Origin: Croceivirga sp.
Lineage (GTDB): Bacteria > Bacteroidota > Bacteroidia > Flavobacteriales > Flavobacteriaceae
Direction of reading: 5' to 3'
Length of the DNA: 45,551 nucleotides
NCBI GenBank assembly: GCA_028284285.1
Contig: JANQSA010000028.1
Span: forward strand, 1 to 45,551
Position 1 is the stretch's first letter. Every line of letters begins with the position of its first letter. Under the pieces are notes generated by a model, which ran no database searches, was not told the origin of the DNA, and saw only the letters and a program-made list of their open reading frames with translations. Position numbers and translations under genes: made by a program. Below, in pieces: positions 1-8,721 of the stretch.

Positions 1-1
1 A

Positions 2-901
2 AAAATAGCATTTGGGCTTGAATCGTACAAAGAATTGCAGCGCTTTTATCCTGAAGTCGTAGAAGAAATAAAAGGTTTTGCCAAAGGAATAAATGACACC
101 CCTGAAAACCTTGGAGCCTTTCTTTTAAGCCTTGGTATTTTTGATACTGGCGGTCAGTGTAGCGTATTTGCTTTTAAAAATAAGGACGCTGTAGTAGTAG
201 GTAGAAATTACGATATGCTTTTTGAGTTTAAAAAATTCACGGAAAGCAGTTTAATAGCGCCCAGAGACAAGTATGCTCACATAAGTCAATCGGATGTTTT
301 TATTGGACGTTCAGATGGAATCAATGAAAAAGGCTTGTTTATTGCCATGTCGTTTGTGAATGGAACAACAATTCAACCAGGAATAGGGTTTCATTTTGTT
401 ATACGAAAAGTGTTGGAAAATTGCAGCAAGACAAGTCAAGCAATACCGCTGATAGCAGACACCCGTGTGTCCTCCGCAAACAACTTTTTAATTGCTGATA
501 GCGCAGGTGATATTGCGGTAGTGGAATCAGCACCACAAAAAAGTGTCGTAAGAAGGCCAGGACACCATCAAAACTACATTTACATCACGAATCAGTTTAT
601 GTCCAGGGAAATGAAAGTTTTTGATCGTGGAGGAGTGGAATGGAGTAAAAGCTCTGAACGATCCTGTCAACTGGAAAACAAATTGAGTTCCATTAAAAAC
701 ATGAGCCCTCAGAAGGCCAAAGAGATTCTTTCCGACGCCTGTGTATGTTTACATCTGAAAAAAGAAAAGTTTGGCACCATATGGTCAATCGTGGGTCGTT
801 TAAATGATCTGTTCATTGAACGCGCAGAAACCAAGCCTAAAGTTTCCAACTACAAACCCGAAAAAAGGCTGGATTGGTGGCTTAAAAAGAGAGAAAAATA
901 A
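2..901 (+). CDS. C45-family autoproteolytic acyltransferase/amidohydrolase, 5' end outside window
   Basis: The reading frame is open from base 2 with no stop, so the true start lies left of the window; a TTG at 35 is not needed as a start. The product resembles the C45/choloylglycine-hydrolase-like group of N-terminal nucleophile amidases (relatives of acyl-CoA:6-aminopenicillanate acyltransferase), which cleave linear amide C-N bonds after self-processing. The motif GGQCSVFA puts the expected nucleophile Cys at bases 158-160, and GRNYDM about 20 residues later matches the conserved GRN(x)D stretch of the family. A late NNFLIAD segment also fits. The substrate cannot be told. The gene has no close partner: 132 bases separate it from the next. 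Family assignment is fairly sure; the enzyme activity is inferred. Confidence 0.75.
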   Translation, partial: KIAFGLESYKELQRFYPEVVEEIKGFAKGINDTPENLGAFLLSLGIFDTGGQCSVFAFKNKDAVVVGRNYDMLFEFKKFTESSLIAPRDKYAHISQSDVFIGRSDGINEKGLFIAMSFVNGTTIQPGIGFHFVIRKVLENCSKTSQAIPLIADTRVSSANNFLIADSAGDIAVVESAPQKSVVRRPGHHQNYIYITNQFMSREMKVFDRGGVEWSKSSERSCQLENKLSSIKNMSPQKAKEILSDACVCLHLKKEKFGTIWSIVGRLNDLFIERAETKPKVSNYKPEKRLDWWLKKREK

Positions 902-983
902 CCGAAACCTTTCAGGATTTTTTGGCACAAAACCGGAATGAACAACCCTTCAACAGCGACGCTGTCCGAGAATTGATTTGGTA

Positions 984-1015
984 ATTGGTATCCCGAATCG
1001 GGCTTCGTATCTTAG
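984..1015 (+). promoter_or_regulatory. Candidate Bacteroidota-type promoter for the VIT operon
   Basis: ATTG at 984-987 and TATCTTAG at 1008-1015 are separated by 20 bases. The second box differs from the TAnnTTTG consensus by one base. The spacer holds an 11-base hairpin-like sequence, CCCGAATCGGG (992-1002), with 5-base arms that could be an operator. The start codon follows 18 bases later. Confidence 0.4.
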
Positions 1016-1033
1016 AAGCTGAATCCTGTTCTA

Positions 1034-1771
1034 ATGACTACCCATCACAACGAAGATGTTATTCATCGCAAATCCGGATTGTTTAAACGTTTTGAAAAAT
1101 ACCTCGGTGAATTTGTGTATGGTGGTATCGACGGCTGTGTGACTACTTTTGCAGTAGTGGCAGGGTCCGTAGGCGCGGGATTGGATAGTGCGGTAATTAT
1201 TATTTTAGGTTTTGCCAACCTTTTGGCTGATGGTTTTGCCATGTCCATTGGGGCCTACTTGTCTACAAGATCTGAAAAGGACAATTACCACAAGCACAAA
1301 CAAATTGAATATTGGGAAGTAGCTAACCTACCTGAAGTGGAAAGGGAAGAAGTTCGTGAAATTTATGCTAAAAAAGGATTTGAAGGCGAATTGCTCGAAA
1401 AAGTCGTGGATGTGATTACCAGTGATACCGATGTATGGGTAAACACCATGATGAAGGAAGAGTTGGAAATGATAGAAGAGGACCGTTCTCCTTTCTGGAT
1501 TGGTACAACTACCTATATTTCCTTTATTCTGATCGGGTTGATCCCTTTGATCACCTATGTTGTGGATTACATATCCCCCATCGGGAAAAATCTTTTTTTA
1601 ATAGCGTCCGTCCTTACTGCTTTTGGTTTTATTATCATTGGCTGGCTTAAAACCTATGTAAATCAAACCTCTGCCTGGAAAGGTATTTTAGAGACGCTGG
1701 TGCTGGGCGGTATTGCTGCGGTAGTGGCTTATTTTGTAGGCGACTTTCTGGAGCAGTTAATCTCGGGGTAA
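1034..1771 (+). CDS. VIT1/CCC1-family iron/manganese transporter
   Basis: A 245-residue integral membrane protein of the vacuolar iron transporter family, which moves Fe(II) or Mn(II) out of the cytoplasm. The N-terminal [19 protein letters not shown] segment (about residues 26-45) is the family signature. Two membrane segments lie near 32-75, a charged helical cytoplasmic stretch with many Glu near 85-150 (the metal-binding region in plant VIT1), and three more membrane segments near 155-175, 185-204 and 217-240. The length is normal for bacterial members. The ATG lies 18 bases after a candidate promoter. It heads a three-gene run with a small unknown protein (17-base gap) and an AraC regulator. 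Confidence 0.88.
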   Translation: MTTHHNEDVIHRKSGLFKRFEKYLGEFVYGGIDGCVTTFAVVAGSVGAGLDSAVIIILGFANLLADGFAMSIGAYLSTRSEKDNYHKHKQIEYWEVANLPEVEREEVREIYAKKGFEGELLEKVVDVITSDTDVWVNTMMKEELEMIEEDRSPFWIGTTTYISFILIGLIPLITYVVDYISPIGKNLFLIASVLTAFGFIIIGWLKTYVNQTSAWKGILETLVLGGIAAVVAYFVGDFLEQLISG

Positions 1772-1788
1772 ACCAATGGAAGTCTAAT

Positions 1789-2265
1789 ATGAAAGCCGCT
1801 ACTGTTTCTCAATTAAAAAAGGAATTATTATATCGCAATCCGGATGAATTGCTCGAGTTGTGTCTACGACTTTCCAAATTTAAAAAGGAAAATAAAGAAC
1901 TTCTTACCTATTTGCTCTTTGAAGCAGATGATGAAGCGGGCTATATAGCCATCGTAAATACTGAAGTGGATCTTTGGTTTTCCGAAATCAATACTACCAG
2001 CTATTACTACATCAAAAAAAGTGTTCGAAAGATCCTCCGAAACCTCAAAAAATATATTCGTTATTCCGGCAAAAAGGAAACAGAAGTGGAGTTACTACTC
2101 CACTTTTGTCAAAAACTGAAACAACTCACACCATCTATCCAAAAGAATACCGTGTTAACCAATTTGTACCTGCGTCAATTAGTGTACATACAAAAGAAGA
2201 TTGCGCTGCTTCATGTGGATCTGCAATATGATTATGGATTACTGCTCCAAAAACTACAGGAATGA
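1789..2265 (+). CDS. Conserved-looking hypothetical protein (158 aa) in the VIT operon
   Basis: I do not recognise a named family. The protein is soluble, all-helical in look, Leu/Lys-rich, with no signal peptide or membrane segment; the opening residues (VSQLKKELLYRNPDELLELCLRL) suggest an amphipathic helix. It starts 17 bases after the VIT gene and its stop overlaps the start of the AraC gene as ATGA, so it is very probably co-transcribed and coupled with both. From position alone it could be an accessory or adaptor of metal homeostasis; that is inference. Confidence 0.65.
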   Translation: MKAATVSQLKKELLYRNPDELLELCLRLSKFKKENKELLTYLLFEADDEAGYIAIVNTEVDLWFSEINTTSYYYIKKSVRKILRNLKKYIRYSGKKETEVELLLHFCQKLKQLTPSIQKNTVLTNLYLRQLVYIQKKIALLHVDLQYDYGLLLQKLQE

Positions 2266-3185
2266 GTGAGATGAAGCATTACGCCACATTGGACGACTAT
2301 TGCAGGGCCATCAATATTGCTCCGCCAAAGTGGCCGAATTTTGATGTCCGCACCTTTGAGGAAAACATGAAAACGGTGAAGCATAAAATGCCGCCATTTA
2401 AACATGAGTTTTATGCTATCGCTCTAAAACTGTCCGGAGGGGGATTTACCAAAACCGGAAATTTTTCCACAGAGTCGTTGTCTGCTACCGTCTTCTTTAA
2501 TTCCCCCTACCAAATCATACAATGGGATATTGCCCCGGATTGGAATGGGTATTACATCATTTTTTCCGAGGAGTTCTATCAATTAGGGCCCTCGAAAAGC
2601 CGGATCAGCGCTGATTTTCCTTTTCTTTTGGTAGACAATACTATCCCTATTGAACTTTCCGACAACGAAGCCAAGCCTTTCATAAGCACATTCCAGGATA
2701 TTTTAACGGAACATCAAAAAAATGATCGTGTTTCCAAGACCATTTGTTCCCTGAATATGCAGATTTTATTACACAAAGTGGCTCGTCTTTACCAGGAAAA
2801 AGTTCCCTCACAACAACACACCCATACCCATAGAAACAATGACCTTGCCCTGGTGAGTCGTTTTAAAACCCTGGTGGAGACCAGCTTTTATCCGGATCAA
2901 AACTTTGAAAATAGCGAACCGCACAAGGTCCAGTTCTACGCGGAGCAACTTCATTTACACCCCAATCATCTGAACGCCGTAGTAAAGCGTATTGCTTCCC
3001 AATCCGCTTCGGAGATCATCTATAAGCATATGGTAGCCCTCGCCAAATCCAAGCTGCGGCAAACCAATAAATCCGTAAAAGAAATCGCCTTTGATCTGTA
3101 TTATAACTACCCCAACCATTTTGCCAATTTCTTTAAAAAGCATGTAGGCTGCAGTCCCGGGAAATTTAGGAAAACCCTTGGTTAG
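2262..3185 (+). CDS. AraC-family transcriptional regulator
   Basis: 307 residues: an N-terminal cupin-like sensing half (about 30-170) and a C-terminal double helix-turn-helix (about 205-305). The C-terminal end has the AraC hallmarks: VKEIAFDLYYNYPNHFANFFKKHVGCSPGKFRK, here cited only by its key parts VKEIAFDL and FFKKHVGCSPG. The start ATG overlaps the stop of the preceding gene (ATGA), indicating translational coupling; a second Met three codons in (2271) is an alternative start. It may control the VIT operon it sits in. The gene ends 6 bases from the convergent HxlR gene. Confidence 0.87.
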   Translation: MSEMKHYATLDDYCRAINIAPPKWPNFDVRTFEENMKTVKHKMPPFKHEFYAIALKLSGGGFTKTGNFSTESLSATVFFNSPYQIIQWDIAPDWNGYYIIFSEEFYQLGPSKSRISADFPFLLVDNTIPIELSDNEAKPFISTFQDILTEHQKNDRVSKTICSLNMQILLHKVARLYQEKVPSQQHTHTHRNNDLALVSRFKTLVETSFYPDQNFENSEPHKVQFYAEQLHLHPNHLNAVVKRIASQSASEIIYKHMVALAKSKLRQTNKSVKEIAFDLYYNYPNHFANFFKKHVGCSPGKFRKTLG

Positions 3186-3191
3186 GTGATC

Positions 3192-3527
3192 CTAAACGTT
3201 GAAATGGCTACCAAAATGTACCATTTCTGCAATGAGAATGTCTGTTTTTTGCCCTAAATCAGTTAAGGCGTAAAACACCACCTTCGGCTCTTTTGATTTC
3301 CGTTCGTCGCGATCAATTAAACCGTCAGCGGTAAGATCGGCCAAAACAGTAGATAACATTTTCTCGGTAATATCCGGTATACGATCCCGTATTTCCGAAT
3401 AGCGCAAGGTCTTATGGGTCAATAGAAGCTGGATCACAACAACCTTCCATCTTCCCCCTAAGATCTTAAGTGTTTGTGTGGCTGCATTATAGGGACAAGT
3501 ATCCACTTTTCTTCCAATTCTGGGCAT
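3192..3527 (-). CDS. HxlR-family winged-helix transcriptional regulator
   Basis: 111 residues from the ATG at 3527; a TTG 12 codons further up is possible but would run into the promoter of the divergent gene. The CPYNAATQTLKILGGRWK motif is the HxlR signature (conserved Cys about ten residues in, then the recognition wing region with LRYSEIRDRIPDITEKML). HxlR proteins often sense redox or electrophile stress through this Cys and control a neighbouring oxidoreductase. It is divergent from an extended SDR 70 bases away, which is the natural target. Confidence 0.88.
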   Translation of the reverse strand: MPRIGRKVDTCPYNAATQTLKILGGRWKVVVIQLLLTHKTLRYSEIRDRIPDITEKMLSTVLADLTADGLIDRDERKSKEPKVVFYALTDLGQKTDILIAEMVHFGSHFNV

Positions 3528-3547
3528 ACCTACTTTTATGTATGTTA

Positions 3548-3578
3548 TTTGACCGCTGCTCAAGGACGGGTACTTTAG
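3548..3578 (+). promoter_or_regulatory. Candidate promoter of the SDR gene at 3598
   Basis: TTTG (3548-3551) and TACTTTAG (3571-3578) are 19 bases apart, close to the Bacteroidota TTTG/TAnnTTTG pair, with the ATG 19 bases on. It lies in the divergent gap with the HxlR gene, so HxlR control of this promoter is plausible. Confidence 0.4.
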
Positions 3579-3597
3579 TCCTATCTATTACCAAATT

Positions 3598-4509
3598 ATG
3601 AAAAAAGTACTTGTTATCGGCGCTACGGGATACATCGGAAAAGAGATATGCAACACCTTCGCTAAAAGTGGGTACGAAGTTTTTGGACTGGTGCGCAATT
3701 ACACCAATACTTCAGAGTTGCCCTTTGGGGTACAAAAAATTATCGGCGATTTTTCAACGATCAAAGAGTGGTCACATCATCTTACGGAGATGAATACAGT
3801 TGTAAACGCCGCATTTCCCAGTCATGGGGGTGACTGGTTCAAAGCGGTAGCCATAGAGCATAATTTTCTGGAACAGCTTTTTAAAAAGTTAAACGGTAAA
3901 ACAAAGGTCCTGCTAATGAATGGAACAGCTTTTTTGGGAGATAGTGGCAAGGGAAGCCTTTCTGAAACCTCTCCTATTCAGCAGCAGCATCCAGCTAGTA
4001 TAAGGGCCAAAAACACCGCGCCAAAATACTGGGAAACCCTACACAAAAATGTTATTGAACTCCGTTTTGCCTCTTTTATCTACGGTAAAAACGGGAGCGT
4101 CTTTTTACCATTATTGATAAAAGCTGCTCAAAAAACCGGAGAGTCCATATACATTGACAGCGGAAGAATCTTCACTTCCACGCTGGATGTAGCACTTACC
4201 GGATCTGCGTGCCTGGCAGCTGACCAATTTGGAATAGCTGGCGAAACCTATCATTTTGCAAATGACGAAACGCCTAGCTTTAAAAATATTGCCAGGGCGG
4301 TAAGCCATTGTTGCGGTTCAAAGTGTAAAGTGATCTCGGTGACGGCTGAAGAAGCCAAAGATCGCCTTGATCCCTTCACCGCCCTTTTCATGCAGCAAAA
4401 CAATAGGTTAAATAGCACGAAAGCCCGTAAAGAACTGAATTGGCAGGCGAGTTCCGAAACCTCATTACTATGGGATGTAGCACATGGTTCGTACGCCAAT
4501 GGTAGTTAA
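3598..4509 (+). CDS. NAD(P)-dependent epimerase/dehydratase-family (extended SDR) protein
   Basis: 303 residues starting directly with a Rossmann fold: KKVLVIGATGYIGKEI (residues 2-17) has the GxTGxxG dinucleotide-binding motif near GATGYIG. The usual YxxxK active site of extended SDRs is not obvious (there is SIRAKNTAPKYWE near 137-149), so it may be an atypical member that binds NAD(P) without being an epimerase. It stands divergent from an HxlR regulator, a common pairing for quinone or electrophile-response reductases. Substrate unknown. Confidence 0.8.
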   Translation: MKKVLVIGATGYIGKEICNTFAKSGYEVFGLVRNYTNTSELPFGVQKIIGDFSTIKEWSHHLTEMNTVVNAAFPSHGGDWFKAVAIEHNFLEQLFKKLNGKTKVLLMNGTAFLGDSGKGSLSETSPIQQQHPASIRAKNTAPKYWETLHKNVIELRFASFIYGKNGSVFLPLLIKAAQKTGESIYIDSGRIFTSTLDVALTGSACLAADQFGIAGETYHFANDETPSFKNIARAVSHCCGSKCKVISVTAEEAKDRLDPFTALFMQQNNRLNSTKARKELNWQASSETSLLWDVAHGSYANGS

Positions 4510-4600
4510 AGAATAGCACATAACCTAATTACCGTAGGCCTCCTTTGAATTTTATAGGTCTGGCTTTGATCTGCGTAGTATGATGGGCATAAATGGGCCG

Positions 4601-4608
4601 TAGTTTTG
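4601..4608 (+). promoter_or_regulatory. Candidate -7 box (TAGTTTTG) for the hydrolase-SDR pair
   Basis: TAGTTTTG matches TAnnTTTG exactly and lies 24 bases before the ATG at 4633. I see no convincing TTTG at the right distance upstream; TATG at 4579-4582 is the nearest. Confidence 0.4.
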
Positions 4609-4632
4609 ACCTGTACTTAAAAACAAAAAGCT

Positions 4633-5607
4633 ATGAAACGATTTGCCATCAACATTATGACCCTTTTTACAGTCCTCTCACTGATGGGGCAAAACCAAAG
4701 TGTAACATCAAAAAATATCACTATGAAAGCAGTAACTTTTAAATCCGGAGACCTTAATTTGGCCGGACATCTTTATTTCCCCAAAAATTTTAATGAACAA
4801 AACCAGTATCCGGCCATCATTGTGGGCGGTTCACTTACCTCTGTAAAAGAACAAATGTCCGGTATCTATGCACAGGAACTTGCAAGCAAAGGATTTATAA
4901 CCTTAGCATTTGACTATGCCCATTACGGGGAAAGCGAAGGAATTCCAAGACAATACGAAGATCCTGCCCAAAAACTCAACGACTTAAAAGCAGCTATTAC
5001 ATTTTTAGAGCATCAAAACTTCGTTGCCAATGTAGGCGCTTTGGGTGTTTGTACCTCTGGAGGAAATGTAGCTTACTTAGCTGCCGATGATCAAAGACTT
5101 AAAGCATTTGCAACGGTGGCGGCCTGGTTGCCAAATGAAGCAACACTACCTTTGCTGTATAGCGGTGAAGAAAATCTTGCTACTTTACGTAAAAAAGGTG
5201 AGGAAGCAAAAAACACCTATGCTTCCAGTGGTCAAAATGAAATAATTCCGGCCTATAGCAATACCGATAAAAATGCTTCACATTTTGGACCAATGGAATA
5301 TTACATGGACAACAGCAGAGGGGGTGGAGTAAAAGAATGGAAGAATGAGTTTGCGGTAATGAGCTGGCCCACATGGCTGGATTTTGAGCCGATGGAAAAA
5401 GCGGAAAAAATAGCCACTCCGGCCCTTGTGGTTCATTCAGATGGAAGTGCTTTACCTAATAACGCAAAGGAATTCTACGATAACCTGAAAGGTGAGAAAG
5501 AATTGGCATGGTTGGAAGGAAATCATTTTGATTTCTATGATCAAGAGGAAAAAGTAGACGAAGCGGTAGCTGAAGTAACCAAATTTTTCAATAAACATTT
5601 AAATTAA
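4633..5607 (+). CDS. Exported alpha/beta hydrolase with a Cys at the nucleophile elbow
   Basis: 324 residues with an N-terminal signal peptide (about 1-20, KRFAINIMTLFTVLSLMGQ). The core is an alpha/beta hydrolase of the dienelactone-hydrolase/YcjY-like kind: oxyanion region IIVGGSLTSVKEQM (62-75), FDYAHYGESEG, the elbow LGVCTSGG with Cys140 where serine hydrolases have Ser, and a late HSDGSALP plus GNHFDFYD stretch that would supply the acid and His. It lies 15 bases before an SDR gene and is clearly paralogous to the C-terminal half of the protein at 6751. Substrate unknown; ester or lactone hydrolysis is inference. Confidence 0.82.
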   Translation: MKRFAINIMTLFTVLSLMGQNQSVTSKNITMKAVTFKSGDLNLAGHLYFPKNFNEQNQYPAIIVGGSLTSVKEQMSGIYAQELASKGFITLAFDYAHYGESEGIPRQYEDPAQKLNDLKAAITFLEHQNFVANVGALGVCTSGGNVAYLAADDQRLKAFATVAAWLPNEATLPLLYSGEENLATLRKKGEEAKNTYASSGQNEIIPAYSNTDKNASHFGPMEYYMDNSRGGGVKEWKNEFAVMSWPTWLDFEPMEKAEKIATPALVVHSDGSALPNNAKEFYDNLKGEKELAWLEGNHFDFYDQEEKVDEAVAEVTKFFNKHLN

Positions 5608-5622
5608 TAAAGCGATACTACC

Positions 5623-6468
5623 ATGAAACCATTTGATAATAACACCGTATGGTTCATTACAGGAGCCTCCTCGGGATTTGGAAAAGCCCTGGCAGAGTAT
5701 GCGATTGCTAAGGGGTATAAGGTAGTAGCCACTGCCAGGAGAAAGGAAAAACTGGATGCCTTAAAGGCTACTGCACCCCATCAGGTAGTACCTATCCAAA
5801 TGGATGTAACCAAACGAACTGAGGTTAAAAATGGGATTTCCGAGGCCATCAAACAATTGGGAAAAATAGATGTCCTCATTAACAATGCGGGCTACGGTAT
5901 TGTTGGAGCCCTCGAGGAAACTCCCGAAGAAGAACTGAGACAGCAAATGGAAACAAATTTCTTTGGAGCCATTGCAGTAACCCAGGAAGTTTTGCCCCAC
6001 ATGCGTCAAGCACAAAATGGGGCTATCGTTAACATGAGTAGCATGGGGGGCAATATGTCTTTCGGAGGATTTGGTGCCTATTCCGCTTCAAAATTTGCTT
6101 TGGAAGGCGCCTCAGAAGCCCTGGCGCAAGAAGTTGGCCCTTTTGGCATTACAACCATGATAGTAGAGCCGGGAGCGTTTAGAACGGATTTCGCTGGAGA
6201 TGCATTGAAACATATGCCAAAAATTGAAGCCTATGATACCATTGTGGGGGGAACGCGGGATTTTGCCAAAGGCATGCACAACACCCAGGAGGGCGATCCG
6301 AAAAAAGCAGCAGAAGCTATTGAAAAAGCGTTGCTTTCAGAAAACACCCCACTTCGCCTGCAATTGGGAAAAGATGCCGTGGATGCCGTTAAGGCACATG
6401 GAGAGCAGTTACTGGCCGATTTGGAAACCTGGCGGGAGGTGGCCGAAGGTACCGCATTTGGAAGTTAA
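5623..6468 (+). CDS. Classical short-chain dehydrogenase/reductase
   Basis: 281 residues with all classical SDR motifs: cofactor loop TGASSGFG (about 13-20), NNAGYG (about 87-92), Ser in NMSSMGG (about 137-144) and the catalytic YSASK (about 151-155). The ARR after the second beta strand favours NADP(H). It follows the exported hydrolase by 15 bases and is followed by a hairpin terminator, so the two form one short operon. Cytoplasmic, no signal peptide. Substrate not predictable; homologues are often annotated only as SDR oxidoreductases. Confidence 0.9.
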   Translation: MKPFDNNTVWFITGASSGFGKALAEYAIAKGYKVVATARRKEKLDALKATAPHQVVPIQMDVTKRTEVKNGISEAIKQLGKIDVLINNAGYGIVGALEETPEEELRQQMETNFFGAIAVTQEVLPHMRQAQNGAIVNMSSMGGNMSFGGFGAYSASKFALEGASEALAQEVGPFGITTMIVEPGAFRTDFAGDALKHMPKIEAYDTIVGGTRDFAKGMHNTQEGDPKKAAEAIEKALLSENTPLRLQLGKDAVDAVKAHGEQLLADLETWREVAEGTAFGS

Positions 6469-6500
6469 CCCAATCCCCCTTATCACTATAAGGACAAAGC

Positions 6501-6563
6501 CATCATAATACTAAATCCACCGATGCAACCCCTTGAAGCGAAGTCGGTGGATTTTCTATGATG
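6501..6563 (+). terminator. Hairpin terminator after the hydrolase-SDR operon
   Basis: AAATCCACCGA (6513-6523) pairs perfectly with TCGGTGGATTT (6544-6554) across a 20-base loop, and the outer CATCATA/TATGATG pair extends it. The right arm ends in a short T run. Confidence 0.65.
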
Positions 6564-6644
6564 AATTGATATGTATCACGGCTTCCCGATCACAAAAATC
6601 TGCCTAATCGCTAATACACTTCTTTACCCGGTCTTTTTTACCCA

Positions 6645-6709
6645 TTTGAATTCCGTAGTAGCTGCTTTGAATTGTGTAGGTTGTTTCAATACGCCAGCCA
6701 GTAGTTTTA
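6645..6709 (+). promoter_or_regulatory. Direct repeats plus candidate promoter upstream of the SnoaL-hydrolase gene
   Basis: Two copies of TTTGAATTnnGTAG start at 6645 and 6666, that is 21 bases (two helix turns) apart. They abut GTTG (6680-6683) and, 18 bases on, TAGTTTTA (6702-6709; one mismatch to TAnnTTTG). Direct repeats at this spacing just upstream of the promoter are typical of AraC-type activator sites. The ATG is at 6751. Confidence 0.35.
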
Positions 6710-6750
6710 CATCAGTAAAATTGATATAACAAAAAATCATTGTAAATGCC

Positions 6751-8655
6751 ATGAAAAAAGCAATTGTAACAGCCACTATCGCCCTCTTCCTGATAGCCTG
6801 TATAAATGAAGCCACTACTAAAAACGAAACAGCCATGACTACAGTAACCACAACTACCAACAGTGCGGAAAAACGAATCGACAGCACCATTACTACACTG
6901 TTTAATAGCGTAGATCAGCGGAACTGGGAAGCGGTTAAACAAACCATGGCTGATTCTGTCTATACCGATTACACTGCCTTAGGTGGAGATTCCGGGTTCA
7001 AAACCCCTGATGAGATCATTAATGGATGGAAAGCATTACTTCCCGGATTTGAGCGTACCATCCATCAGGTACACAATACGGCTATTTGGGTTGCCGGGAA
7101 CAGAGCAACGGCCACAATGGATGCCATAGCCACACATTTTTTATCGGACGATTTCTGGACTGTATTTGTAGGATACGACACCGAGTTCATCGCCGAAAAC
7201 GGGACCTGGAAATTAGCGCGAATCGATTTAAGCCTCTACGACCAAACCGGAAATGGGGAATTGCCCCTCCAAGCCATGGAAAATGTAAAAACGGGGAATA
7301 TCCCTGCTCTGACCGCTGCAAAAAACGTAAACGCTATAGAAACCTTCTTTACCGGTTTGGAAGAACGGGATCTGGATAAGGTGCTCTCGCCATTGGATGA
7401 GAAGGTGATTCAGGAAATGCCCTTTGCCCCAAAAAACTTCCCCAGGACACTAAACGGTTTGGAGGCCATGAAAGACCAATATACCGGAGTAATGGAGTAT
7501 ACCCAAAAATACGAACGGGAATACTTTGGTACTTCCAATCCCAATATCATCCTTGCCAAATTCAAGGGTACCATTACCACGGGAGAAGGGAAACCGTACA
7601 ATAACGCCTATGTTGGGATATATACCTTAAACGAAAATGGGAAGATTGAAAAGTTTGTGGAGCAGTTTAATCCCAACATCCTTTTAAACGGATGGCCCGG
7701 ACTACAACCGGAGACGTTTTCCGTTCATCAGGCAGGTGCGCCTACCAACAGCGGTATACTACTGGAGGAGGTAAGCTTCAACAGTAACGGCGCCCTGTTG
7801 AAAGGCCATCTGTTCCTCCCCCCTGGGTTTGATGCTAACAAAACTTACCCGGCAGCCCTGGTTACCGGAAGTTGGACCAGTGTGAAGGAACAAATGCCGG
7901 ATGAATATGCCAGCGTTTTAGCCAGGGACGGTTTTATCACCCTTACATTTGATTTTACCGGTTTCGGTGAAAGTGAAGGCCAGCCCCGGCAGGTTGAAGA
8001 TTATCAACTCAAGATCGAGGACATTAAAGCGGCCGTTGACTTTTTGGTGGCCCATAGCAATGTGGATAGCGAAAGGCTTTCCGGATTAGGGGTCTGTGCC
8101 AGCTCGGGGTATATGGCTCATGCCACTGCTCAGGATAGTCGAATTAAAAATCTAGTGCTGGTGGCACCATGGCTGCACAATCCTGAGATTGCCCGCGCCA
8201 TCTATGATATGCGCCCGGGAGGGACCGAAGGGTTGCTTCAGGCGGCAAGGAATGCTAAAATACAATATGCCGAAACCGGAGAAATGGATTACGTACTGGC
8301 TGCCAGTGAACTGGACCCCTTAAGTGCGATGTATGTGCCCAACAATATATTTGATTATTATTTGAATCCTGCCAAAGCCGCCGGCGCATATTACGACAAT
8401 CGCTTTGCGGTAAGTAGCTGGGAGCCCTGGTTAACTTTTGACGGCATCTCGGTGGGAGCGGACATTTCACAGCCCGTTTTTATCGTACATAGCGAGAGCG
8501 GTGCAGTACCACAGGGCACAAAACAATTCTACGCGTTGTTAAAAGGGAAAAAAGACATTAAATGGCTGAATCAGTTTAACCAACAGCAGCTATATTTTGA
8601 AAAAGAGGCCGTAGATACTGCAATGCAACAGGTAAGTGATTATCTCAGGGGTTAG
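6751..8655 (+). CDS. Lipoprotein fusion: two SnoaL/NTF2-like domains and an alpha/beta hydrolase
   Basis: 634 residues. A lipoprotein signal ends in LIAC (Cys near residue 17). Two SnoaL/NTF2-like cone folds follow (about 38-160, with SVDQRNWEAVKQTMADSV; and about 195-310, with FFTGLEERDLDKVLSPLD). From about 330 an alpha/beta hydrolase repeats the exported hydrolase at 4633 motif for motif (TGSWTSVKEQMPDEYA, FDFTGFGESEG, elbow GVCASSGY with Cys449). At the C-terminus the GNHFDFYD stretch of the paralogue is replaced by NQFNQQQLYFE, so the likely catalytic His is missing. It may be a binding rather than a catalytic copy, or use another residue. It stands alone between two terminators, with its own candidate promoter. 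Confidence 0.82.
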   Translation: MKKAIVTATIALFLIACINEATTKNETAMTTVTTTTNSAEKRIDSTITTLFNSVDQRNWEAVKQTMADSVYTDYTALGGDSGFKTPDEIINGWKALLPGFERTIHQVHNTAIWVAGNRATATMDAIATHFLSDDFWTVFVGYDTEFIAENGTWKLARIDLSLYDQTGNGELPLQAMENVKTGNIPALTAAKNVNAIETFFTGLEERDLDKVLSPLDEKVIQEMPFAPKNFPRTLNGLEAMKDQYTGVMEYTQKYEREYFGTSNPNIILAKFKGTITTGEGKPYNNAYVGIYTLNENGKIEKFVEQFNPNILLNGWPGLQPETFSVHQAGAPTNSGILLEEVSFNSNGALLKGHLFLPPGFDANKTYPAALVTGSWTSVKEQMPDEYASVLARDGFITLTFDFTGFGESEGQPRQVEDYQLKIEDIKAAVDFLVAHSNVDSERLSGLGVCASSGYMAHATAQDSRIKNLVLVAPWLHNPEIARAIYDMRPGGTEGLLQAARNAKIQYAETGEMDYVLAASELDPLSAMYVPNNIFDYYLNPAKAAGAYYDNRFAVSSWEPWLTFDGISVGADISQPVFIVHSESGAVPQGTKQFYALLKGKKDIKWLNQFNQQQLYFEKEAVDTAMQQVSDYLRG

Positions 8656-8695
8656 TCAGGAAATCACAGAGGTGTACTTCACCAATTTTTAGAAT

Positions 8696-8721
8696 AAAAG
8701 GCAGATAATTATCTGCCTTTT
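8696..8721 (+). terminator. Perfect 26-base palindromic terminator
   Basis: AAAAGGCAGATAA and TTATCTGCCTTTT are exact reverse complements and directly adjacent, with A and T runs at the ends, so it would work in both directions. It lies 41 bases after the stop at 8655. Confidence 0.85.
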
